Source of the DNA: Sequoia sempervirens
Taxonomy: Eukaryota; Streptophyta; Pinopsida; Cupressales; Cupressaceae
Direction of reading: 5' to 3'
DNA length: 64,000 nucleotides
NCBI GenBank assembly: GCA_007258455.2
Contig: VDFB02252616.1
Coordinates: forward strand, 121,370,552 to 121,434,551
The translations under genes and the position numbers were made by a program. The notes under the pieces were generated by a model. It saw nothing but the letters and a program-made list of their open reading frames with translations. It made no database searches and had not been told where the DNA came from. Below, piece by piece: positions 35,584 through 47,389 of this stretch; position 1 is the first letter of the stretch, and each line of letters opens with the position of its first letter.

Positions 35584-36903
35584 TCATGGGCCAAAATAAT
35601 GTTTGAGAAATTTCCCATTGACAAGCAATGGAATAGGCTCTCCTATTACAGTGCTCAATCGAAAGGCATTCTCGTTGAGGATCTCGGCAATTTGATATGA
35701 CCCAACCAAAGTCAGTCAAACTTCTAGTGGTCCCCTTTCTTTTCCCTGGCTTTATCCCATAGTAGTACAAGGTCAAATATTCTAAAAGCTTTGATTTTTT
35801 CTCTTTTTTCAAACCAACATTTGACAACAACTTGATGTTTAGAAAACTTTTGTAAGGTAGCATCTCTTTGTTCCTCTAGATTCAACAAACTAGTTAGTCT
35901 AACTTTTATCCTATCATCATTTGAGTAAAATTCGTGCATAAACCTAAGGACAGGTATCTGCAGATGGATAGGAAAGACCGAGTCTTGGCCATAGACTAAC
36001 TTGAATGGTGAGTTTCCTAAGGCGTCCTTGATTTGATTTCTATCTTCCCATAAGGAAAATATCAGTTGAGTATGCCAATCCCTAGGGTTACTTTCTAATA
36101 GCTTCTTAATTACTTCCAACAGATTTTTTATTCGTAGACTCAGATACTCCATTCCCATGTGGGTCATAATTAGAAGAGTATTTTAACCCAATTTTATGCT
36201 CATATGCCCATTAAATAAATTCAGCTAAAGAAAAAGTAGGGCCATTATCACATACCAGGGCAAACGATACTCCAAACTTGGTAATGATGCATTTGTTAAG
36301 GAATTTGATGACAACCTCGGTGGTGTTATTCTCACAAGGCTGAGCCTTAGTCCAACATGTACAGTAATTGGTTGTTGTTAAAATAAATTTGTGACCTATA
36401 GAAGAGTTGGGGTTAATCACCCTAAAAAATTCTAATGCCCATTGGGCAAATGGTCTTACCTCATATACTGGATGTAAGGGAATTGCAGGATTTCATTCCC
36501 TAGATGTTGAAGTCTAACATGTATGAAATGTCCTCACATGTTGGTGAGCATAGCAAAACACATGGGGCCAGTAGTAACTTGATCTCAGAATTTGGTGTGC
36601 CATGGAATCAGCAGAACCATGTCCAATACCATGTCTGCCATGAAATTTTGTTATGGCTTGTTTTGCTTGCTACTAATCAAGGCAACGTAGATAGATGCCC
36701 TTAAAGTTTCTTCGATACAGGACTCCCCCTTTGAGCATGTAGTGGGAACTCTTCGGCCTGAGTTCTCTCCTCTGAGTGGCGTTAATTCCATTTGGACATT
36801 TGTTATTTAGCAACAAAAAGATCATATTAACATACCAAGGATCACCTGTAAATGATTGTACCATATATTGTTGATAGGTAATCTTAGCATCAATGTTTTC
36901 CAT
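35584..36903 (-). pseudogene. Element 2 integrase
   Basis: Pieces in more than one frame: 'MLKGGVLYRRNFKGIYLRCL' (N-terminal, near 36730, matching 'MLKGAVLYKKNHEGIYLRCL' of Element 1), 'ALVCDNGPTFSLAEF' (core, near 36240), 'NPRDWHTQLIFSLWEDR' and 'LTSLLNLEEQRDATLQKFSK' (35880-36080), ending 'VNGKFLKHYFGP' with TGA at 35584. Frameshifts and stops between the pieces make it inactive. It is followed directly by the 3' UTR. Confidence 0.88.
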
Positions 36904-37278
36904 TGCCTTGGATAAGCCTTACCCTTGAATTAGCTTCATTGGATGGATTTTAAGATCAAATTGTTATAATATTTCCATTCACTTTCCTCATCTCTCCCCC
37001 AGTTCACTCTGCATAAGAAGTGACTTTATAGCAGGGTCAAGAACTATGGCAGCGATTTGACTCCAGAGGATATAGTGTCGGAACTTCTTGACTCTCTGTA
37101 CCAGTGCAAAAGCCTATTTCTCCAGAAGTGGATATCTAACTTCAACATTTTTGAACAGAGAACTCAAAATAAATTGGCCTTCCATCTCCATCACCTTTCC
37201 ATTGTGTCAATATGGTATCACAAGAATGACCAGATGCAAAAGAGTATATATAAAAAGGCTTTAGATAATCCAGACTAG
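36904..37278 (-). pseudogene. Element 2 RNase H (RT-linked), heavily decayed
   Basis: Only scattered residues remain, for example a 'PFYIYSF'-like start near 37255 and 'HPMKLI'-like words near 36940. It was recognised mainly by position between RT and integrase and by alignment to 10534-11046. The 73-codon plus-strand frame here is a shadow. Confidence 0.55.
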
Positions 37279-37490
37279 TTAGAACCGGTGCCTCTAAAAT
37301 AAACTATTTAATCTGTGAGAATGCAGATTTAGCCTCATTTCTCCACTTAATCTTAGCATCCTTCTTCATCATTTTGTTGAGGGGTTAGAATCGGTGCCTC
37401 TAAAATAGACTATTTAATCTGCGAGAATGCAGATTTAGCCTCATTTCTCCACTTAATCTTAGCATCCTTCATCATTTTGTTGAGGGGTTT
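37279..37490 (-). repeat. 106-bp tandem duplication inside Element 2 pol
   Basis: Units start ttagaaccggtgcctctaaa at 37279 and ttagaatcggtgcctctaaa at 37385, period 106. It affects the same RT/RNase H junction that is duplicated (308 bp) in Element 1. Confidence 0.88.
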
Positions 37491-38525
37491 GACGATCTCC
37501 ACAAACCCAATTATGAATTTCCACACAAAGTTTGTCTTCCCAAAAAAGGACCTCATCTCCTTTTTGCTACCAGGCATGGTCAATTTCAGAATGGATTCCA
37601 CTCTGTCTAGATCAATTGAAATTCCCTTCTAAAACTCTGAACACACACTTTTTCGGATTGAGGGAAACACCATAAATTATGCACTTTTGAAGGACCTTTG
37701 ATAGATCTGTACCATGGTCTTCTCTATTTTTGGAAAATATCGTCAATTCATCCATATATATATAATAATACACTTACCTACCAAATCCTTGAATTCCACA
37801 TCCATCGCTCGTTGAAAGGTGGCTCCAACATTGATGAGACAAAATGGCATCCTCCGATAATAAAATGTCCCCCACTTGGTAATGAAGGCGGTCTTCATCC
37901 TATCCTCGTAGTTGACCATTACCTGATTGTATCCTGAATATCCATCCTGGAATGACATCATTTGTGAACCATTTACTATCTGCAGCACCTCATCCAGGGA
38001 AGGAAGAGGATAATTTTCCTCTGAAGCTTTGTTAAGGTTTCTAAAGTCAATGCATAACCTAATCTCCCCACTCTTTTTACAAACAGGGACTAGATTAGCG
38101 ACCCATGTCGAATTCCTTACTGGAAAGATTATCCTTGTTGACAGCAACTTCTGCACTTCCTTCTAAATTAAGGGCTCAATCAAGGCATTCACTGGGAGTT
38201 TCTTTTGATGAAAAGGCTTTGCTTTAGGTTTCAAGGGGATATTATGTGTTATTACCAAAGTGTCAAAGGTCTTCAAGTCTTCATACCCCCAAGCAATCGC
38301 TGCTATATATGCTTTCAATGTTGTCAAGATTTTACCCCAAATTTGTTTGGGGTAGGTTTTAGCAATAAATACATTCCTCTCAGGGCCCGAATCTTCCAAG
38401 TTGACTGACTCATACTTCCCTCCATCAGTGTCAATAGGTAGTTTTTCACGGGCTCGAGGATCAGAGTTGAAGATTCTCTCTGACGCAAACATTCCCTTAG
38501 GAATGTTGTTCATTTTTAGGTTCAT
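37385..38525 (-). pseudogene. Element 2 reverse transcriptase
   Basis: Starts with the pre-RT linker 'NNIPKGMFASERIFNSD' (38500). Then come 'TWVANLVPVCKKSGEIRLC', 'IDFRNLNKASEE', 'MMSFQDGYSGYNQVMV' and 'LINVGATFQRAMDVEF' (38156-37790). At the catalytic site the frame breaks in an (AT)n run (37754-37764), so 'IIIYIW' replaces the expected catalytic motif. 'MRSFFGKTNFVWKFIIGF' (near 37550) continues in another frame. This copy is inactive. It keeps Gln (CAG) where Element 1 has the 11919 stop. Confidence 0.9.
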
Positions 38526-38699
38526 TATTCCTTCTGCATCACATGTTTCTGGATCCCAATATTTGTAATCTTTATTTTATTTTTTACCAATCTATCCTTC
38601 AAAGATGTTTGAGCTCGCCAAGAAGGCTAGTATATGTTGGTCATCATCAAAGACCTGGAAATTCCTCACATTGTCTGGAGTGGCTACGATCGAGACTAA

Positions 38700-39130
38700 C
38701 TCCACTAAAAATCTTTACAACTTAGAATCTTGCATGGGTTCTAAGGTACTAGCAGCAACAGCAAGTGCATCCACAATCTAGTTATCTTCTCTAGGAATCA
38801 ATTTGATCTTGAAGGCATCAAAGTCTTCTATCAAATTCCATATTATATTCCTATATGCAGCCAACCTCTTGTTATGACATGTGTATTGACTGTGAACCTA
38901 CTTGACAATGACTTCAGAATCTCCCATGACTATTAGAGTTGGAACCTTTTTCTGATGCACAAACATTAGTCCTCTAGCCAGTGCTTCATACTCTGCCACA
39001 TTATTGGTACAGTCAAACTACAACCTGTAAGAAGAAAAGTATGTTTTCCCTTTCAATTTTGTTAGCTCAACTCCAACTCCACTCCCTGTTTTAGACTTGG
39101 AACTATTGAATTTGAGGACCCACAATTAAT
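38700..39130 (-). pseudogene. Element 2 additional RNase H
   Basis: Minus-strand reading gives 'NNVAEYEALARGLMFVHQKK' near 39005-38945, 'VMGDSEVIVK' near 38930 and 'DALAVAAST' near 38755. The fourth catalytic Asp is kept here, but the first acidic position near 39115 reads Asn, the reverse of Element 1. Stops interrupt it. The position between protease and RT is the same as in Element 1. Confidence 0.78.
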
Positions 39131-39131
39131 C

Positions 39132-39690
39132 CTAGGCTGGGGTTTCTTTCTTAGGGTGAGCCAGAGGTAATTTTTTGCAAGAAATAGGTGTTGGATCAGA
39201 TTGGTTTAGGACTTCTAAACATGGGGAGTGGTATGAATAATGATCATCAGGAATTTCACTCAGATTTAGGACCTGTGCGGACACTTCCTCCTGGATTTGA
39301 TCTTGATCTATGGGTTTACAATTGGTTATTGGTTTCAGCAACCCCTTGGGAATTGGAATATTGGTAGGGGTGGGTGTATCAGGAAGTTCTTGAGATTCTA
39401 CAATCTCATTTCCCAAGGAAGAACCTGAAACCTAATTCTATCTGATTAGGGAAAGGACTACTTCCTATGTACTATTGGTTCATGTACAAATAGTGGCATC
39501 TCTAGCCTTAAAGGAAAACTAATTCGAGGGTGTTTTAGGGTGATACTCATAGATTTCCTCTGAATAATAGACATGGTTCAAAATGTCTACACAAGGTTGA
39601 CATGTCAATTCATAATGACTCTAGTAATGAATTTTTCACTAGTTAGGGAGTAGCAGACTCCATAGATCAACCTCTTCTCCCAAAACCAGC
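39132..39690 (-). pseudogene. Element 2 post-protease linker
   Basis: A 94-codon Pro/Glu-rich frame (39132-39416: 'IVESQELPDTPTPTNIPIPK') and a decayed part up to 39690. It takes the place of the linker with the second knuckle in Element 1. A Cys-containing word 'CQPCVDILN' near 39590 may be what is left of a knuckle. Confidence 0.5.
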
Positions 39691-39695
39691 CTATC

Positions 39696-40466
39696 CTATT
39701 GTAACTTTCTAATTAAAACCTGTTGGTTGACAGTGGTCATTGGGTTACTGTGCTCTAAATTTTGTAGGTTAGCAGGATTAAATATCAAAAAGGTCATGAT
39801 TTCATCTCTCCTATATACTCCTATCTCGGTTTCAAAGTAGGCTACCTCATTAGGACAATCATACTCAGTGATCATATGTTTGAGATGAGGCTCACTTTCA
39901 ATCCTAATTTGTGTTGCTATCCCTTTCTGTGGCAGCCACATGTGTGAAAAGTCCAAATATAGGTAACCCCTCATGCTTTTCATCAAGTCTCAGCTTAAAA
40001 GCATACCGTATGTCTCAGGGATATCCATATAAGTTTGGATCCACGGGTCTAATCCAACCTACACATGTATGTTTTTTAGTTCCCCTACCACATTAACCTC
40101 AATTTTGTCTAGCTATATTACTTTATTATGAGTATGAACCAGATTTAAACCTAACATTTTGCAGATGGAAAAAGGAATAACATTACCTGAGGCTCTGGAA
40201 TTCAAGAGGTAGTTATACAAATTATTTCTGAAGATTATCAGGCTTAAAAGGAATGGTGGGGTCCCTATCTTACCTTTGTACAGGACTATGTTCATGTCAG
40301 TAGTTGGAGTTGCCTTATTCTTCCCTTTTGACCAATCTACCTCTTCCAAAGCTCTCAACACAATGTCTCGTTGGGTAGGGCACCACTTCAGGATGTCAAA
40401 GAATGATAGTGAGGTCTTTTGTTTTTGCATCTCTGAAATAAAATCAAATTCCATGTCATTTTTCAT
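39696..40466 (-). pseudogene. Element 2 protease region
   Basis: The 117-codon frame (40113-40466) ends in 'NYLLNSRASGNVIPFSIC', the active-site loop with Asn and Arg in place of the expected Asp and Gly. The second half (39696-39986) has 'FSHMWLPQKGIATQIRIE', parallel to 'HSHMWLP' of Element 1. It is damaged independently from Element 1. Confidence 0.75.
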
Positions 40467-41180
40467 CTGATATTTAGGAACAAAAGATGAGTTACCTTTA
40501 TTTTGAAATTCAGGTGGGCCTTTCGGTGGAGGTGGTTGTCAGCATTCTGGTTGGGTGGAACTATAGTGTTCGAAGGAGAAGATGTGGTTAACGGGCCTTT
40601 ACTCTGATTCCTCAAGAAATGGACCCCTTTAGATTGGAAGGCTTGAGTGTCATATACATCCTCCTCTAGCTCATTTTCCTCTTTTCTGGGAAAAGGAGAT
40701 CCTTCGTCAAAGAGTTCATAAGCCATGGTTGTATCTTTGGATCCACCATTCTTGTTAGGAGCACCTTGTAATGGAGCATCATCTTATGCAATCTCAACCA
40801 TCTTCTCCATCTCAGGATAGTTAACCTCAGAATGTGCTGCAGTGTCGTACAACCTACACCAGTTTGTCAGAAAATTAAGATCTGCAACATTTGTAGTGTG
40901 TGGTTTATCCTCACCAGTTTGATAGTTATGGGGAACTCCCCCATTGTTTGTCTAGTGTTCCATTGCCTGTTGTTATTGGATCTCTAGTTGTAACCCCTAT
41001 TTTAGTTCTGGTAATTTTGATTAGGGGAATTCTGGTTTTGAAAATTCCTTTGGTTTTGATTGACATTCTGGCTGGAATAATTACCCTGGTTGGCATAATT
41101 ACCCTAATTGGAATACCCTCCCTGATTTTGGTAATTTTGATTTTGTTTTTTTTTTAGGGGGGTTGTACTTGAGTTGTGCC
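40467..41180 (-). pseudogene. Element 2 gag tail and linker, NQ-rich repeats, decayed knuckle
   Basis: 41150-40960 encodes runs such as GNYANQGNYSSQ and NVNQNQRNFQNQN, a low-complexity tail analogous to the GYNNDRG repeats of Element 1. Near 40860-40830 'NWCRLYDTAAHSEVNY' is a knuckle with one His and the last Cys changed to Tyr. 'MAYELFDEGSPFPRKEENEL' starts an acidic linker at 40726. Confidence 0.65.
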
Positions 41181-42288
41181 ATCTCATTAGTCACCTAAGA
41201 CAATTTCTTCTTGAGAGTTTCCAACTTGGTTGCCAAATGAGCAATGCATTCATTTTCTGCAGTAGTTGCAGCTGACGTATGTGTCGCAGGGTTGGACCCT
41301 CCAGCATGATTATGGGAATTTTGAGCTTGATGCAAGGAGTCAGGAATTAGGCCACTAAAGAATAATTGTTGAGATGGAGCTTGTAGTTCAGCTAAGGGTT
41401 CATATGCAAAGTGGGACATCCCCGAGACTGTATTAAATAGCGAGGTAGGATTAGGCACCTTGGAGTATCCTAGAGGAGGGAAAACCCCTCCTAGACCTCC
41501 TGATTGTGAACTAATTTGTTGTTGTAGTTTAATAGCTAGGTGGTAAACTTTTGAAAGAGAATCAATGTCATTTGTGAGGTATGTTCTCTACAAAAATAGG
41601 ATAATCAAGGGATCTATGGCCTTTAGGTAAGCTTGCATAGTAATATTTTCAACCACCAAGTACAAGTCTTGTAACCTCATATACATCCTCTGAAATATGG
41701 TGTTAAACAGGGGTAACAGTTCATGTGGCTCTTTCCTGATAGTGGAAAATTGATGATATAGGATTGCAGGATCGATATAAACCCGAAATTTGTTTATGAA
41801 TGTGTCTTCTAAGTTTTCCAACTCAAGATCGATCCAGTGGACAGATTCAGATACCAATTGTAGGTCATATCTCCCAACGAGTAAGGAAACAGTCTACATG
41901 CAATGTCATGGTGAGAAATTTTAACCCAACTATAGGCATCTTTGAATACTTGTATGTGCTCTTCAGCACTTCATGACTCTCCATGAGCATACTTGGGGCA
42001 GAATTTCTCTGGATTCTTAGGAATTTCGTGTATGCCACCAGGAATAACACCCAATGGTGAAGGATTATTTGCAAAGAACACCATAGGTGGTGGTGGATTT
42101 GGTTGTACCACCTATGGTATTGGTGGAAACCCAGGTGGAGTAAGTGGTGGTGTTAACGGTGGTGGGATCAAAATCCTATGGGCTTTGGGCCTAACAGGGG
42201 TTTGAAATTTAACTAATGGTTTTGGATTTGCAGCAAATATGAGAAATATTTCAAACCTTTCTGGTGAAAAGGACTCGATTCAATCCAT
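41181..42288 (-). pseudogene. Element 2 gag core
   Basis: Start ATG at 42288, some 30 nt after the LTR, followed at once by a TGA. A Pro-rich N-terminus, 'MVFFANNPSPLG' near 42085, 'EEHIQVFKDAYS' near 41960, 'RLFPYSLGRYDLQL' near 41880, then 'LENLEDTFINKF' and 'FQRMYMRLQDLYLV' (41830-41660). The tail (41458-41195) has 'AHLATKLETLKKKLS', a short coiled segment. Frameshift near 41865. Confidence 0.82.
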
Positions 42289-42299
42289 TTTGTTCCTCT

Positions 42300-42320
42300 A
42301 GGACTTCCTAGCGCTAGTTC
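42300..42320 (-). other. Element 2 primer-binding site (minus strand, decayed)
   Basis: After the LTR end the minus strand reads GAACTAGCGCTAGGAAGTCC. It lines up with GATTGGCGCTAGAAGGAGTG of Element 1, sharing the GCGCTAG core, but has TAG where TGG is expected. Confidence 0.6.
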
Positions 42321-43410
42321 TATTGACGGTCAAAAATAACATAGCAACATTAAAATAGAATATTACTACTCTACTTCTCCTGAAAAAGATAAATAATATA
42401 AACTATCTATCTTCTAAGGTTTCAGTAGTTGGTTCTCAATTGCAATGTTGTCATTTAGTAGCCTATGCAACTGTAATGTTCAAGGGGCCTGCTAGTAAAG
42501 GGTTACAAACTACATGATACAAATTAATCTAATGTTTGGAGGGGGTGTAAACAAACAAACAAAAGATAGAACAAGGCTTAGAACAGTGAAGCATAAACAT
42601 AGATTTCCTTTTAATCCAGACATATAAACTTTATAATGAGCATTTCCTTTAAATAACTAAAACCATAAAATGAAAAAATCCATAGAGTAATCTATACCAT
42701 TGCATTAATTCATAGTGCAAATTCAATAAATGCAACCATTCATCATCACTTTTTTTCAAAAAAAATCATTTTCAAACAAGAACATATCACGAGCTCATTA
42801 CTAGAATTCATAAATCAATAAACATAAAGAGATCTCATTCATAGATAACTCAATGAAATAGCCTCATATTAGGAATCTTCTATTGATTTTCATCAAATTA
42901 GAGACATTTATGCATAGCAAAATTCACTCACATACGAATGACTATTGTTCATCAACATTACCATTAAACTAATAAACTTTTGAACATAACATAAACTTAT
43001 GTTAAAACATGTAAAAAAATTTAGTATCTTTGCATGAAACTATAAAAACTTCTAAAAATTGTAAAACTATCCTAAATCTCTCTTTAGGCAGTCAATCTCG
43101 ACTTTAATTAGCCGACCTTTACAAAATGGAGAGAAATTTTACATATAGACAAGTTCAGCACTAATTTCTCTCATCAAAAATTAAGATCCAAAAATCAAGG
43201 AGCAACAAGGGTTGCATGAGGCAACTTCCTATTATCATCTTTAGTTAACCAGTGATAACTCTTTATCAAAAATCTGTCTACAAAGGGAGAAGGTCAAATT
43301 GTTGGGGATCCTTAGTTGAACTTGTGTCATGACCCTGAAGAGTAGGGGAAAGCTTCCCAGCTAGCCATGTCATTTGATGCTTCATCCAAAAAGAATATTC
43401 CATAGTCACT

Positions 43411-46400
43411 TCATTCCCCTATATTTTGTTCATGTAGATATTCATCATAACTATCCAATACATGTTTAATCATATCTACATATGGCCCATCTACCCAATT
43501 GTCTTCAAATTTTATTCTTCTCAACTCACCAGAGGTAAACTTCTGCATATCTTATAACTTAGCAAGCTCCTTACCAGCAACCTTCACTACCTCATTAATA
43601 TCCATGAATCTATCAACTAGAAAATCATCACCATCATCCCCCTTCTGTACTGCCTCTTGGAATCTATTATTCCATTTATTCCTAAGCTCATCAAGAGGGA
43701 GGCCATCCTTTATAGGGATATCTTCATTCACAATCATGGCTATAATTGCCTCTCATTCCACAATTTGATCTGCTAAACCTTTCACAACCTGTTGCACTTC
43801 ATTCCTATGTGCAAAAATGAATGAAGACGGAAATCTGATAATGCTAATAGTTTTCTCAATAAAATTCACATTACCTTCTTCAAGGATGGATTGTTCTAGA
43901 AGTGTTTGTTGAGGTAGCTTATTGATTTCTTTCAATCTCCTTGCATGTTCTCTATATTCTTCCTCCTTTTTCCAGAGGGTCTCGACATATGTAGTCATGT
44001 CATTGACTGATTCCCATGCACCTTTATGAGCCTTATGAATTTCAACAACTAGTTCTTCTACCTCTTGGTTCAACCTATGTCCAACATCCCTACTTTGCTT
44101 CTCGTTTCCACAAGGTCATCAACCTCTTTCTTACTTAGCAAAAATAGTGTCTTAGGAGTAGCCAATTGTAAAGAAATAGAAGAGGACAAGTCCTTCAAGA
44201 ACCTATGCAATTGATCCAACCGAGCTTTGAGCTCATCCTTCCTTTATTTATCTTTTTTCATCCTTGATTTAGTAGAGAATGCTACAATATCAATAAGATC
44301 CATTTGTTGGTTCCTTGTAGGCCTCCCAAGTTCATAGTACCTAGTTGATAATCACTCAACTGCATTTCTTGTTTATCTTTTTCAACCCTGGGAATAGCAC
44401 ACTCAGCCACAATTTCCCCAGCATCTATCAATTTGGTAGAATGAAGGACTCAACCCTTTTTCTTGGGCCTCTCCTTCTCAATTTCCTTCATCATGTCATC
44501 CCAGTTTAGGGGTTGAGGCTATACTATTTGTTTCCTTTCTAAGTTGAGCTTTAACCACGTTGGGGCAGTAAGAGGAGTAATCACTTGTGGTGAAGAGGAA
44601 GCTATAGAAGATAAGGGTTCTAAAAGTGTTACCTTAGGTTGAGAACCAACCTCTTATTGTCGGTCTTTTTCAGCCATCTCCTTAGCTAGCCAATCAACTT
44701 TATCATTCTCTTTTTCTTCTTCCAACCTCTTTTCTTCCAAAATGTCATTTCTTTGTGCCTCTAATTCTTTAACCTTCTCCCACATGTTGGCTACTTCATG
44801 TTCATGTTTAGCTTGTTCCTCTACCTCTTTTCTCTTTAGTAAGAGATGTTCTTTTTATTTCTTTCTTTGGGCCTCTTCTCTTCAAGATCATGAATATTTT
44901 GTAGGAGGGCCAACTTCTCCCTCTCTGCATTAGCTTTCCATTCAGTCTCCTTTTGCTGCTATAGAAGGTCCTCCTTCTCCTTGTGTTGCCTTGCTAGCTC
45001 CTCAGTTTTGGTTGTAGCTTCCAACTCTTGTTGTTTTGCAAGTGCATAAGCTTTTTCCTTGGCTTCAACCTCCTCATTTGCCTCCTCAAAGAGCTTCCAT
45101 TGATCCTCTGGGGTTAAAACATGCTCCACCTCAACATCCTCAACATCTTCAATAGGTGCAGTTACAAGAGGCTCATTACCTGAGTGTGTAGCCTCTGAAT
45201 TAGTGTCTATATCATGCATCTCAACCTCCTTTTGCTTAAGAGTCTCAGCTTGCTCATGGAGGCTACCTGTAGGTACTTCTTCAATATATTTTTCTAGGAG
45301 AGAAGGTTGAGATGATGTACCTTCTCCAACTATTGTGGTCTCCACATCTTGTGACTCATGGGTATCTTGAACAGGTACTCCTAACAACATATTTTCTAGG
45401 GATAAGAGGATAATATTCTAGTTGTTCCTTAGGGGTTGTCCTCCTCTTGGTTCTCCTATAGCCTTGGGTAACCCCTTCTTTCATCTTCTTAGATGATTGA
45501 GCTTCTAGTTCATTTATTCTCATCAAAACCCATTGGATACTCCTATCCATCACTATATTAGAAATTTGTTTAATATCAATAAACTCTTCTTCATCCCAAT
45601 TTATTGGGTCCAAGTTCTTTGTACCCACATTCTCTGCTTCATAACCAGGGTACAAAACTACACCATCATCTAAAAATGTTTCAGGAATTTCTTCCTTTAC
45701 CCCATATTCAACCATTTGTGGGATGGTGAACCTTTCATAGTTCCTTTTTCGAACACCATATTCATCTGCAAATCTATCCAAAAATATTCTAAAAAGTTAT
45801 AGTGATTCTCAAAAATGTTGGGGGCTAATCCATTCATCTTATGCTCTAGGTCAAAGTTCTTCCAGGCTATATACAATTCCAACTTCAAATAACTCAATTC
45901 TTGACATACTGCCTTGGCATCCAAATTATGAATAGAACAATATTCTCCCAACTTCATAGGGAATCTGTGGCATCTTGGCTTATGTTTGTTGGAAACATTT
46001 CTATTGACTACCATGGTTTGATATACAAACTCCATAAGAACATCCCTATCATTGCAACATCTTGGTAGTCGATGAGGATTCCCATCAAAACCTACTAACC
46101 TAAAGTAAGAGAACTTGGGGTACTAGATATACCAATGTCCCCATTCAGCAATGAAGGCCATAGCTTCTCTACTCATCCTATATCCATCATCTCCTATCAA
46201 CCAATTAATAATAACATAAATGAATGCATCATTAACCCTCCTATGATGTAGCTCTGATGCTTGTAGGGTCAATTGATCATAATATTCCCATGCCTTCTTT
46301 TGTCTAGGAGCTTCCCCCAATATGCCTACTACATTCAATCCAGGAAATATGCACATTCATGCAGCTGAATATATAACATAGGAGGTCATGAAGATATTAT

Positions 46401-47174
46401 TTGTTTGCCTCACCTTGAGCATCTAATTGTGCAAGTTATCTAACAAGATCATGCCCCAATCAAACTATTGTCTACCATCCAAAATTGTTTCAATGAATGG
46501 AAACATACATTCCTTAAAATGTGTAGATTCTTTCTTTCCAAACACCTTGGAAAGCATCATGATTAAGTCATCAATTTCCTTTTTAAAATCTCCCCTCTTG
46601 GGTTGTTCAGGAACCTTGCTCAAAGACTTCTTTTTAGTTCTCATCCATTTCTTGTTCATATGGGGCCTATTAGTTTCCTTGTCCCTATTGAATAGTTGCA
46701 ATGCCTCTACTTCATTCAATTGCTTAGGGTTGTTAGGAGTAGGTGCATTGAACAAGAATCTCATCATTTGTAGAGATAAATTAGTGATCACATTCTCCTG
46801 GAGGTCTACACAATACCTTTATGTAGGATTTTAAGCCCCTGTTGCTATCAGTATAAGCTTCAAACTTTAAACTGATAGAGGGAAGAGGGTTACATGTGCT
46901 AGTCCAGATTGGGCTATTCTTTCAGTCCTCCCAATCACTTCCTCTGAGAAAGTATCTATGATCAACTCATCACAGTTAAACAATACAAAATTAGTATTTG
47001 TAACATCATCCCATTCTAAATCCAACTTGTTGGCTATAGGAGTGGAATCCTAGTGTTTATACCTCATAGAATATAAGGCAGCTGCTCCACCTTTATCTTC
47101 TTTGGCTTCACAACTTTTGAAATTTTCGCAGCTCTTCCTTCCCTTTGTGAAACTTCCTCAGATGCTCCTAACAT
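43411..47174 (-). pseudogene. Element 2 LTR-encoded ORF, right copy
   Basis: ATG at 47174 to TGA at 43411, parallel to 28901-32680 but with several frameshifts. Clear pieces: 'HMNKKWMRTKKKSLSKVPEQ' near 46650, 'SELHHRRVNDAFIYVI' near 46210 (the RRVNDAF word is shared with Element 1's frame), 'FTIPQMVEYGVKEEI' near 45720, 'EDVEDVEVEHVLTPEDQW' near 45120, and 'RLKEINKLPQQTLLEQS' near 43930. Both copies stop at the same TGA, so this is probably the true end. Confidence 0.72.
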
Positions 47175-47389
47175 TGTTTACTCCTACAAGACAACCCTAG
47201 ATTAGATCAACAGAAGGCATGGGAATCATCATACCAATGTTACCTTTCATACTGCTCTATTCTTCCCTAGGTAGCCCTTCATACTTAGTAAAATTTTAAA
47301 CCCACCGAGAGAGTGACTAGGAGAAAATCAGGAACCAGAGAGCTAAAAAAAATAACACAAATGGAATCAAAACTGGGACCAGAGCAGAA

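Noticed and set aside
40900..41157. 85-codon plus-strand hydrophobic frame
   Set aside because: Antisense shadow of the Asn/Gln-rich gag tail of Element 2.
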